A stretch of 12,827 bases of DNA. Source: an uncultured archaeon. Lineage in GTDB: Archaea; Thermoproteota; Nitrososphaeria; Nitrososphaerales; Nitrosopumilaceae. The stretch covers positions 1-12,827 of the forward strand of contig CATMRH010000029.1 of assembly GCA_950073955.1 (NCBI GenBank), read 5' to 3'. This document shows positions 7,732-12,827 of the stretch, one piece after another. Each line of letters opens with the position of its first letter. Position 1 is the first letter of the stretch. The position numbers were made by a program, and so were the translations under genes. The notes below the pieces were generated by a model. That model was not told the origin of the DNA and searched no databases. It was given only the letters and a program-made list of their open reading frames with translations.

Positions 7732-8694
7732 ATGGAAAAGCAAAGCCACGAATTACTTTTACCTCTTATTGATGAAGAAAATATTTGTCTTCCATTACCC
7801 ATTAACGTAGTATCAAGATATTGGAATATTGAACTACCTATGGCTGAAGCAATAGAAACTGCAAAAAAATATTCAGGATTTAGTGGTAGTATTCTAATTG
7901 AAGGAATAGAGTCTGCAGAAAGACATGGCTTAACATGCAAAATAGTAAATTCATCTTTATCTGAGTTAAAAAAAATTATTGATTTGGGAATACCCCCAAT
8001 TGTTATTCTTCCAGGAATTCCAGAAATTACACAACATGTCTCTGTCATTACTGGTTATAATGATGAAGAAAAGGTGATTCTTCATTATATTCAGAAAGGA
8101 AATCAAGAAGGAGAACAACAAGAAGGAGCTATACCAGAGGATATCTTTGACAAGGAATGGTCAGAGGAAGGAAGATTATTGATAATGTTAGCTCCATCAG
8201 AAATCTTATCCTCTGTAAAACTTGAAAATGATTCTAGTGACAAACCAAATCGATTGTGTTTTACCTCTGAGAGATTAAATATTCTAAAGAATTCTTCCGA
8301 ATCACTTGATTCATTAAAACAAGCCATAGAAATTGATCCAAATAATTCAACTGTTCTACATCTATTGGGCGCGATGTTGAATGAACAAAATTCTTCTGAA
8401 TGTGTCAAGTTTTATGAAAAATGCCTAGAAATCAATAACAGATCATATCTAACTTATAGCGGTCTGGGAAATTTTTATCTTAAAACAAATCAATTTGAAA
8501 AGGCAGAAAGTTATTACAATAAAGCTATTGAAATTGATCCAAAAAGATCTGCTAAAATTTACAAAAACCGTGCTTATCTTAGAGAAAAACAAAACAAAGG
8601 TTCTGATGCAAAAGAAGATCTCAAAAATTATTTGAAATATTTCCCACGAGCTCCAGATAGGGGAGTAATAGAACAAGCAATTAGAGAATTGTAG
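7732..8694 (+). CDS. C39-peptidase-like domain fused to TPR repeats
   Basis: A 320-aa protein with two parts. Residues 1 to about 155 resemble the papain-like C39/BtrH fold. A candidate nucleophile is C19 in NICLPLPINVVSRYWN, followed by a helical region with AIETAKKYSGFSG and then H102 in ITQHVSVITGYND, the usual place of the catalytic His. The Cys motif is CLPLP rather than the common CGP(A/T), so activity is uncertain. From about residue 190 there are roughly three TPR-type repeats, with AIEIDPNNS, CLEINNRSYL and KAIEIDPKRS repeat ends. I see no signal peptide or membrane segment, so it should be cytosolic. The ATG at 7732 is chosen over TTG 7726 from TATA spacing. The gene ends one base before a minus-strand tRNA. 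Substrate and role are unknown. Confidence 0.75.
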   Translation: MEKQSHELLLPLIDEENICLPLPINVVSRYWNIELPMAEAIETAKKYSGFSGSILIEGIESAERHGLTCKIVNSSLSELKKIIDLGIPPIVILPGIPEITQHVSVITGYNDEEKVILHYIQKGNQEGEQQEGAIPEDIFDKEWSEEGRLLIMLAPSEILSSVKLENDSSDKPNRLCFTSERLNILKNSSESLDSLKQAIEIDPNNSTVLHLLGAMLNEQNSSECVKFYEKCLEINNRSYLTYSGLGNFYLKTNQFEKAESYYNKAIEIDPKRSAKIYKNRAYLREKQNKGSDAKEDLKNYLKYFPRAPDRGVIEQAIREL

Positions 8695-8768
8695 TGCGGA
8701 GTGCGGGATTTGAACCCGCGGCCTTCAGCTTGGGAAGCTGACGTTATACCAGACTAGACTAACTCCGC
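8695..8768 (-). tRNA. tRNA-Gly (anticodon CCC)
   Basis: The minus strand folds as a complete 74-nt tRNA. The acceptor stem is a perfect 7 bp (GCGGAGT/ACTCCGC) with discriminator A. The anticodon arm is TCAGC-TTCCCAA-GCTGA, giving anticodon CCC (glycine, GGG codons). The T arm is GCGGG-TTCAAAT-CCCGC. The D arm has the conserved GG but only two clean pairs (G10-C25, T11-A24), with a C12/A23 mismatch. No intron is present and CCA is not encoded. The 3' end abuts the stop codon of the convergent C39-TPR gene. A TATA-like box lies about 28 bases upstream of the 5' end. Confidence 0.96.
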
Positions 8769-8790
8769 TTAGGAGATATTCAATAATTAT

Positions 8791-8801
8791 GATTAAATAT
8801 C
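8791..8801. promoter_or_regulatory. Two-way TATA-like box between tRNA-Gly and zinc-ribbon gene
   Basis: GATTAAATATC reads as GATATTTAATC on the other strand, TATA-like both ways. Its centre is about 28 bases from the tRNA 5' end (8768) and about 25 from the zinc-ribbon ATG (8821). One box could serve both divergent genes. The next AT stretch (8781-8789) is too close to the tRNA for normal spacing. Confidence 0.4.
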
Positions 8802-8820
8802 TTGATTAGGACACCAAGGT

Positions 8821-8994
8821 ATGGATGCAAAATGCCCAGAGTGTGAAAAAGTTGCAATTTTAGATGATGAAATTACGAATGTAAAATGTCCTCACTGCAA
8901 CTTTGAAGCAGACTATGATACATATCTTGAAATCATGAAAGATCATGCAATGAATATGGCATCTGACTATATTCCAGATAGACCTGGAATGTAG
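8821..8994 (+). CDS. Small zinc-ribbon protein, 57 aa
   Basis: A short ORF starting with ATG and ending with TAG. Two CxxC knuckles, CPEC (C5, C8) and CPHC (C23, C26), are separated by 14 residues and make a compact zinc ribbon. An acidic, helical-looking tail (ADYDTYLEIMKDHAM) ends in YIPDRPGM. The N-terminal half resembles LysW-type carrier proteins, but the glutamate-ending C-terminus of LysW (EDWGE) is absent, so it is not that carrier. A TATA-like box about 25 bases upstream predicts leaderless expression. It is divergent from tRNA-Gly and directly tail to tail with another small zinc-ribbon gene. Function is unknown; nucleic-acid or protein binding is only a guess from the fold. Confidence 0.75.
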   Translation: MDAKCPECEKVAILDDEITNVKCPHCNFEADYDTYLEIMKDHAMNMASDYIPDRPGM

Positions 8995-9117
8995 TTACCA
9001 ATAATTTCCTTTATCTGAGCAATCTAAATGAGCCCCACAGTTGGGACAAAACATATGGCATGCTTGCATAGCTATCATCTTGTTATCGCACTTTGGACAT
9101 CTAATGTCTTCTCCCAT
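8995..9117 (-). CDS. Very small zinc-ribbon protein, 40 aa
   Basis: A 40-codon minus-strand ORF starting with ATG at 9117 and ending TGG-TAA. It encodes CPKC (7-10) and CPNCGAH (24-30), a zinc-ribbon pair with 13 residues between knuckles, plus extra cysteines C20 and C33. The cysteine spacing and the CPNCGAHLDC segment are hard to explain by chance. A TATA-like box is centred about 26 bases upstream of the ATG, as for other leaderless genes here. Its stop codon directly abuts the stop codon of the 57-aa zinc-ribbon gene on the other strand. I cannot name a function. Confidence 0.68.
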   Translation of the reverse strand: MGEDIRCPKCDNKMIAMQACHMFCPNCGAHLDCSDKGNYW

Positions 9118-9137
9118 GCATATCTTTGTGAATCTTG

Positions 9138-9148
9138 ATTTAAAAATA
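9138..9148 (-). promoter_or_regulatory. TATA box of the 40-aa zinc-ribbon gene
   Basis: Read on the minus strand, TATTTTTAAAT is centred about 26 bases before the ATG at 9117. It is the main non-coding evidence that this small ORF is expressed. Confidence 0.5.
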
Positions 9149-9157
9149 ATGTCCAAA

Positions 9158-9166
9158 GGTTAATTA
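9158..9166 (+). promoter_or_regulatory. TATA box of the S6e gene
   Basis: AGGTTAATT is centred about 29 bases before the TTG at 9192 and only about 20 before the TTG at 9183. Spacing therefore favours 9192, in agreement with the MANFKL N-terminus of the family. Confidence 0.45.
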
Positions 9167-9191
9167 GTCGTCCAACTTTTTTTTGGAATAC

Positions 9192-9602
9192 TTGGCAAAC
9201 TTCAAACTTACAATTTCAGACATTAAGGGAAAATCTGTATCAAAGGAACTTAAAGACAGCGATGCAAATCCCTTACTAGGATTACAACTGGGAAATGAAA
9301 CTGATGCTGCAATTATAGGACTAAGTGGAAAATTAAAACTCACTGGAGGAAGTGACAAATCTGGTGTTCCTATGAGAAAAGATATTCATGGTGCAGCAAG
9401 AAAATATGTTTTACTTTCTAAAGGAGTAGGTTTGAAAGATACAGAAACTGGACAAAGAGTAAGAAAATTAATGCGCGGAAATACAGTATCAGAAGAAATC
9501 TATCAAGTAAATTGTAAATTTGATGGAGAATTACCAGTTGAAGCACCAACTGAAGTTGCAACAGAGTCTAAAGAAGAGAAAACTGAAGATAAAAAAGAAT
9601 AA
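9192..9602 (+). CDS. rps6e: 30S ribosomal protein S6e
   Basis: Archaeal/eukaryotic small-subunit ribosomal protein. From the TTG at 9192 the product is 136 aa and begins (M)ANFKLTISD, as family members do. The TTG at 9183 would add three residues and fits the TATA spacing worse. Family landmarks are NPLLGLQLGNE, LTGGSDKSGVPMRKDIHG (about 51-68), ARKYVLLSKGVG, and RVRKLMRGNTVSEEIYQVN near the end. The last 20 or so residues are a Glu/Lys-rich tail that is probably disordered. It lies 31 bases upstream of aIF2 gamma, in the S6e - aIF2 gamma - PIN order seen in many archaea, although each of the first two genes has its own TATA-like box. An eight-T run (9177-9184) lies just before the start. Confidence 0.95.
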   Translation: MANFKLTISDIKGKSVSKELKDSDANPLLGLQLGNETDAAIIGLSGKLKLTGGSDKSGVPMRKDIHGAARKYVLLSKGVGLKDTETGQRVRKLMRGNTVSEEIYQVNCKFDGELPVEAPTEVATESKEEKTEDKKE

Positions 9603-9603
9603 C

Positions 9604-9613
9604 TTAACATATA
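9604..9613 (+). promoter_or_regulatory. TATA box of the aIF2 gamma gene
   Basis: TTAACATATA directly after the S6e stop codon is centred about 26 bases before the aIF2 gamma ATG. It would give a leaderless mRNA for aIF2 gamma and the PIN gene in addition to any readthrough from S6e. Confidence 0.45.
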
Positions 9614-9633
9614 CCGATTCTACATTTTGACTC

Positions 9634-10896
9634 ATGCATTGGAGAGAGACACTTCCTGATTGGTACATTAAAAAATATGGATATCAACCATGTGTTAACA
9701 TTGGAACTGCTGGTCATGTAGATCATGGAAAAACTACTCTTATTCAGGCATTAACTGGTTCATGGACAAGTGTACATAGTCAGGAACTAAAACGTGGAAT
9801 TACTATTCGTGTGGGATATTCAGATGCTGCATTCTACAAATGCGAAAGTTGTGAGGAATCTTTAGGATATTCTACAACCCCAAAATGTAATAATTGTGGA
9901 AAGGAAAGTGAATTATCTCGAGTTGTTAGTTTTGTAGACAGCCCTGGGCACGAAAGTTTGATGGCAAACATGCTTTCAGGTTCTGCCTTGATGGATGGTG
10001 CGTTACTACTAGTTGCTGCAAATGAGAAAGTTCCTAAACCACAAACAAAAGAACATCTTTTGGCTCTCCAAACTCTTGGAATTAAACAAATAGTTGTAGT
10101 ACAAAACAAAGTTGATCTACTTTCTTACGAAGAAGTTTTAGCAAACTATCAAGATATAACAAAATTTGTCAAAGGAACTGATGCTGTAAATTCACCTGTT
10201 ATTCCTATTTCCGCACAATCTGGACTGAATATTAATGCATTAATCAGCTCTATAGAATCAACAATCAAAACACCTGAAAGAGATGAAAAAAAAGATACTG
10301 TTATGCATGTTTTGCGTTCTTTTGATGTAAACAAACCTGGCACGAAATTAAAAAATATCAAAGGAGGCGTTATTGGTGGAAGTCTAACCCAAGGAGTTTT
10401 CAATGTTGGTGATGAAATTGAAATTAAACCTGGTGTTATGAATGAGAAAAAAAAGTTATACGAACCTATACTGACAGAAATTGTTTCTTTAGGAACCGCT
10501 GCAGGAATTGTTGAATCAGTAAAGCCAGGTGGCTTGGTTGCTATTGGAACTAAATTAGATCCTTCTATGACTAGAAGTGATTCATTTATCGGTTCAGTTA
10601 TTGGAAAACCTGATACACTTCCTGAAAATTTTACTCAATTAAAACTAGAAGTGAATCTATTTGATTCTGCAGTAGGAATTACTGAGGATGTCAAAGTCCA
10701 ACCAATTCAATCAGGTGAACTACTTCGACTAAATATTGGAACTGCTCCTGTTTTGGGCAAGGTTAACAAAATAAAATCAAAAAATATTGAGATTGAACTT
10801 AGGAGACCTGCCTGCATCTTTGAAGGTGGAAATGTAGCAATTAGTAGGAGAATTGCTGAAAGATGGAGACTAATTGGTGCAGGAATAATTGGTTGA
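9634..10896 (+). CDS. eif2g: Translation initiation factor aIF2, gamma subunit
   Basis: GTP-binding core of the aIF2 heterotrimer, which delivers methionylated initiator tRNA to the small ribosomal subunit. The protein has 420 aa, the usual size. GTPase motifs are GHVDHGKTT (27-35), DSPGHE (102-107), NKVD (158-161) and SAQSG (193-197). The gamma-specific zinc knuckle has CESC (70-73) and CNNC (85-88). The later part contains the two beta-barrel domains, including NKPGTKLKNIKGGVIGGS and the terminal RRIAERWRLIGAGII. N-terminal LPDWYIKKYGYQP and GYSDA after the switch 1 region also fit the family and exclude EF-1A or SelB. The ATG at 9634 has a TATA-like box about 26 bases upstream. The end overlaps the PIN gene by eight bases. 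Confidence 0.97.
   Translation: MHWRETLPDWYIKKYGYQPCVNIGTAGHVDHGKTTLIQALTGSWTSVHSQELKRGITIRVGYSDAAFYKCESCEESLGYSTTPKCNNCGKESELSRVVSFVDSPGHESLMANMLSGSALMDGALLLVAANEKVPKPQTKEHLLALQTLGIKQIVVVQNKVDLLSYEEVLANYQDITKFVKGTDAVNSPVIPISAQSGLNINALISSIESTIKTPERDEKKDTVMHVLRSFDVNKPGTKLKNIKGGVIGGSLTQGVFNVGDEIEIKPGVMNEKKKLYEPILTEIVSLGTAAGIVESVKPGGLVAIGTKLDPSMTRSDSFIGSVIGKPDTLPENFTQLKLEVNLFDSAVGITEDVKVQPIQSGELLRLNIGTAPVLGKVNKIKSKNIEIELRRPACIFEGGNVAISRRIAERWRLIGAGIIG
10876..10879 (+). promoter_or_regulatory. Shine-Dalgarno-like site of the PIN gene
   Basis: GGTG, part of the archaeal GGTGATC-type Shine-Dalgarno, lies nine bases before the TTG at 10889 inside the aIF2 gamma coding region. It supports that overlapping start, but four bases are weak evidence alone. 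Confidence 0.35.
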
Positions 10897-11257
10897 AGTA
10901 ATCTGTGACACAAATTTTCTAATTCATCTAGCAACTAGGAGAATCAAAAATATTGATAATCTTGATGTAGAAATTGGTCAAATCACTTTTGTTGTACCTC
11001 AAGTTGTAAAAAATGAGTTATCTGAATTAGCAAAAAATCCAGAAAAAAACCAAGATATTCAATCAACTCTTCATTACATAAAAAATTTCAAAACAATCCC
11101 TATTCTTGGTACATTTGCTGACAAAGAGTTGCTTGATTATGTTTCAAACAACAAAGTAATTGTTGCTACAATGGATAAAGAACTGAAAAAACAGATCAAA
11201 AATCTTGGAAGCTCTATAATGTCTTTTTCAAATGATAAAATAGTTTTAGAATCTTAG
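10889..11257 (+). CDS. PIN-domain protein, Fcf1/Utp23-like (COG1412 type)
   Basis: A single PIN nuclease domain of 122 aa. Acidic metal-site candidates are D7 (CDTNFL), E43 (VVKNELSEL), D78 (FADKELLDY) and D96 (VATMDKEL), the standard order for this fold. The VATMDKELKKQIKNLG segment matches Fcf1/Utp23-like archaeal proteins, which are proposed to act in ribosomal RNA maturation. Context agrees: it overlaps the aIF2 gamma end by eight bases and starts with TTG, the same linkage found in many archaea, where rpoE often follows. Here a PEBP gene follows instead. No antitoxin gene is adjacent, which argues against a VapC toxin. The family is well supported; the substrate is inferred from context. 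Confidence 0.85.
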   Translation: MVEVICDTNFLIHLATRRIKNIDNLDVEIGQITFVVPQVVKNELSELAKNPEKNQDIQSTLHYIKNFKTIPILGTFADKELLDYVSNNKVIVATMDKELKKQIKNLGSSIMSFSNDKIVLES

Positions 11258-11258
11258 A

Positions 11259-11269
11259 AAAATTTAACT
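11259..11269 (+). promoter_or_regulatory. TATA box of the PEBP gene
   Basis: AAAAATTTAAC directly after the PIN stop codon is centred about 27 bases before the GTG at 11292. It supports that start and a separate leaderless transcript. Confidence 0.45.
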
Positions 11270-11291
11270 CTGAGCATTTCTAAATTCTGAT

Positions 11292-11747
11292 GTGAGTAAT
11301 TTTACTTTAGAAAGTGAAGCATTTGATAGTGGGGGAGTGATCCCTCGGAAATATGGTTATAAAAATGGAAATCAAAGTCCTCCTCTAAAGATTAGTGGTG
11401 TTCCCGAAAATACATCGTCTCTAGCTCTTATAATGGATGATCCTGATGCTATGGGCGCTGTTGGAAAAGTATGGGTACATTGGGTTTTGTGGAATATCGA
11501 ACCTAATGTTGTAGAATTTAAAGAAAATTCTATTCCATTAAATTGTCTTGAAGGCAAAACCGATTTTGGAGAAATTAGTTATGGCGGACCAGCTCCTCCA
11601 GATAAAGAACATACATACATCTTCAAACTATATGCATTAGATCAAAAATTAGATGTCGATAAAGGCTCAACTAAAAAGCAAATAGAAGAAGCTATAAAGA
11701 ATCATATAATTTCAGAAACCAGACTTGAAGGAAAATATTCTCCATAA
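11292..11747 (+). CDS. PEBP family protein (YbhB/YbcL type)
   Basis: A 151-aa phosphatidylethanolamine-binding-protein homologue of the prokaryotic YbhB/YbcL type. No enzymatic role is established; the fold has an anion-binding pocket. Pocket motifs are visible: MDDPDA (48-53), VHWVLWNI (62-69) with H63, then YGGPAPPDKEHTYIFKLYALD (97-117) with the GP-x-P and H107-x-Y109 elements. The N-terminal GGVIPRKYGYKNGNQSPPL is also typical. I see no signal peptide, so it is probably cytosolic. The start is GTG at 11292, since the ATG at 11289 is out of frame, and TATA spacing supports it. It stands between the aIF2 gamma/PIN pair and the oligosaccharyltransferase gene with its own promoter. No functional link to either is visible. 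Confidence 0.92.
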   Translation: MSNFTLESEAFDSGGVIPRKYGYKNGNQSPPLKISGVPENTSSLALIMDDPDAMGAVGKVWVHWVLWNIEPNVVEFKENSIPLNCLEGKTDFGEISYGGPAPPDKEHTYIFKLYALDQKLDVDKGSTKKQIEEAIKNHIISETRLEGKYSP

Positions 11748-11761
11748 ATTCAAACTATGTG

Positions 11762-11772
11762 ATTTTTTATAC
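11762..11772 (+). promoter_or_regulatory. TATA box of the STT3/AglB gene
   Basis: ATTTTTTATAC is a good archaeal TATA match, but its centre is about 41 bases before the TTG at 11809. It would give a leader of about 14 bases rather than a leaderless mRNA, unlike most promoters in this window. Confidence 0.4.
11763..11768 (+). terminator. Possible T-run terminator after the PEBP gene
   Basis: Six consecutive T on the plus strand begin 16 bases after the PEBP stop codon. Archaeal termination often uses such U-runs without a hairpin. The same bases form part of the TATA-like box of the next gene, so either reading alone is uncertain. Confidence 0.3.
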
Positions 11773-11808
11773 AAAGAGTAATAAGCAAAGTTTTTTGAGA
11801 AAAAACAA

Positions 11809-12827
11809 TTGTTAACAAACACAAGACTTGTTTCTATAGGTAATTTTAATTTAAAATTAAATCATCTTCTAATAATTTCAATTCTTGCTTTATCATTTAG
11901 TGTTTCTTTTCTACTTCGTTCACAAGCAGCTGATTTTGGGTTTGAATTAAATGAGTTTGATCCTTTTTTTAATTATAGAGCTACTCAGTATATTGTAGAT
12001 AACGGAATCGGGGAATATTTTGAATGGAATGATGGTCTAAGTTGGTATCCACATGGCAGAGACATATCTGCAACCTCTCAAGTAATGCTTCATCTAACTG
12101 CTGCTACAACTTATTGGATTTTTGGGGGAGGCTCAGATCTTTATGATTTTACTATACTATTTCCAGTAGTTTTTGGTTCTTTATCTGCAATTATTATTTT
12201 TGCTTTAGTTAGAGTCATAGGTGGTACTACTGCTGGCTTGTTTTCTGCTTTGTTGTTTTCTATTTCATTACCGATACTTATTCGAGGTCCAATTGGGTGG
12301 TTCAAATCAGAACCTCTAGGACTATTTTTCGGTCTTTTGACAGTCTATTTTCTACTAAGTGGAATAAATTCTCAAAACAAAAAAATAGCTTTTGCAAAAC
12401 TCATCGGTGCTGGAATTTTCACCACATTTTCTATTTCAACTTGGGGAGGCAATCAATTCTTTATTATTCCCTTAGGAATTTTCTTTCTTGCATTACCATT
12501 TTTGAGAACTGATCATAAATTCATCATATGGGCTATTCCTCTTTATACAATTACTACAATTTTAGCTTCTTTGGGATTTGAACGAGTAAGTTCCAATTTT
12601 ATTTTTGGATTGGGAGGAATTTCATTAATAGTTTCTACTCTATTTTTAGTATTTTGTATTTTTATTCAAAACAAAAGTTTAAAAAATAAAACAAGAAATG
12701 GTTTGTTATTTTTGGTGGCACTTTTAATAATTGTCCCAAGTCTTATGATCGTTAATTCTGATTCTCAATTTTTACCATTACCTAGTCATAGATATCTTAA
12801 TGCTTTGAATCCTTTTTTGACTACAAC
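11809..12827 (+). CDS. aglB: Oligosaccharyltransferase catalytic subunit, STT3/AglB family (partial, 3' end beyond window)
   Basis: Membrane enzyme that transfers a lipid-linked glycan to asparagine of extracellular proteins. The 339 codons in the window are open to the right edge. One hydrophobic segment (about 18-36) is followed by the first external loop with NEFDPFFNYRAT (48-59), whose D51 is the conserved metal-binding aspartate, and WYPHGRDI (79-86). Further membrane segments start near 110. GWFKSEPLGLF contains E168, probably the second acidic motif. The WWDYG acceptor-site motif is not reached. The start is uncertain: the frame opens after a TAA at 11782 and TTG 11809 is the only usual start codon before the first membrane helix. 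The product is a multi-pass membrane protein. The family is secure; glycan and targets cannot be read here. Confidence 0.9.
   Translation, partial: MLTNTRLVSIGNFNLKLNHLLIISILALSFSVSFLLRSQAADFGFELNEFDPFFNYRATQYIVDNGIGEYFEWNDGLSWYPHGRDISATSQVMLHLTAATTYWIFGGGSDLYDFTILFPVVFGSLSAIIIFALVRVIGGTTAGLFSALLFSISLPILIRGPIGWFKSEPLGLFFGLLTVYFLLSGINSQNKKIAFAKLIGAGIFTTFSISTWGGNQFFIIPLGIFFLALPFLRTDHKFIIWAIPLYTITTILASLGFERVSSNFIFGLGGISLIVSTLFLVFCIFIQNKSLKNKTRNGLLFLVALLIIVPSLMIVNSDSQFLPLPSHRYLNALNPFLTT

Noticed and set aside
8821..8994. LysW-type amino-group carrier protein
   Set aside because: The double CxxC start fits, but the C-terminal EDWGE with terminal glutamate needed for carrier function is absent.
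9177..9184. Eight-T run as a terminator
   Set aside because: It lies about 180 bases beyond the nearest plus-strand stop codon and just before the S6e start, so it is more likely promoter-region composition; no evidence decides.
10889..11257. VapC toxin of a toxin-antitoxin pair
   Set aside because: No adjacent small antitoxin gene; the sequence and the overlap with aIF2 gamma fit the conserved Fcf1/Utp23-like family instead.
11841..11862. AT-rich near-palindrome as an operator or promoter
   Set aside because: It is imperfect, lies within the first codons of the oligosaccharyltransferase frame, and there is no usable start codon at the expected distance downstream.
12297..12512. Plus-strand open frame of 71 codons near the right edge
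   Set aside because: Out-of-frame shadow of the STT3/AglB gene, whose membrane segments and E168 motif are encoded across the same bases.

Overview
The window is AT-rich archaeal chromosome. The gene content is archaeal: two-subunit archaeo-eukaryotic DNA primase, aIF2 gamma, ribosomal protein S6e, an archaeal/eukaryotic-type glycyl-tRNA synthetase and an STT3/AglB oligosaccharyltransferase. Low GC, dense packing, frequent TTG starts and the general look of the proteins suggest a Nitrososphaerota (Thaumarchaeota) genome of the Nitrosopumilus/Nitrosarchaeum kind. That placement is an inference from remembered protein families, not a search. I see no insertion sequence, CRISPR array, prophage or integrase.

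Layout. From 1 to 2022, on the minus strand, are endonuclease IV (nfo) and a glycyl-tRNA synthetase cut by the left window edge. An 85-bp divergent promoter region separates them from a plus-strand run: priL-priS (2108-4254, 1-base overlap), a large UPF0182 membrane protein (4302-7154), a class I glutamine amidotransferase starting directly after its stop codon (7155-7697), and a C39-peptidase-like/TPR fusion protein (7732-8694). A minus-strand tRNA-Gly(CCC) abuts that stop codon. Next come two tiny zinc-ribbon genes facing tail to tail with no spacer (57 aa at 8821-8994 plus, 40 aa at 8995-9117 minus). The translation block follows: ribosomal protein S6e, aIF2 gamma and an overlapping Fcf1/Utp23-like PIN-domain gene. 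A PEBP-family protein and the N-terminal part of an STT3/AglB oligosaccharyltransferase end the window.

Expression. Nearly every gene that begins a transcription unit has an archaeal TATA-like box centred about 25-29 bases before its start codon, which implies leaderless mRNAs. Downstream genes in tight pairs (glyS, the amidotransferase, the PIN gene) instead have GAGG- or GGTG-type Shine-Dalgarno sequences. Six of the fourteen protein genes appear to start with TTG or GTG.

Function. Most of the window is housekeeping: primer synthesis (PriSL), base excision repair (Nfo), glycine charging together with a glycine tRNA, translation initiation and ribosome assembly (S6e, aIF2 gamma, PIN), and surface N-glycosylation (AglB). 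The less understood part is 4302-9117: UPF0182, an amidotransferase with a non-canonical oxyanion region, a cytosolic-looking C39-TPR fusion and the paired zinc ribbons. The primase small subunit also looks unusual, with an extra Cys-rich insertion in its zinc knuckle and substitutions at normally conserved nucleotide-binding positions. I did not find clear evidence of a wholly new multi-gene system.
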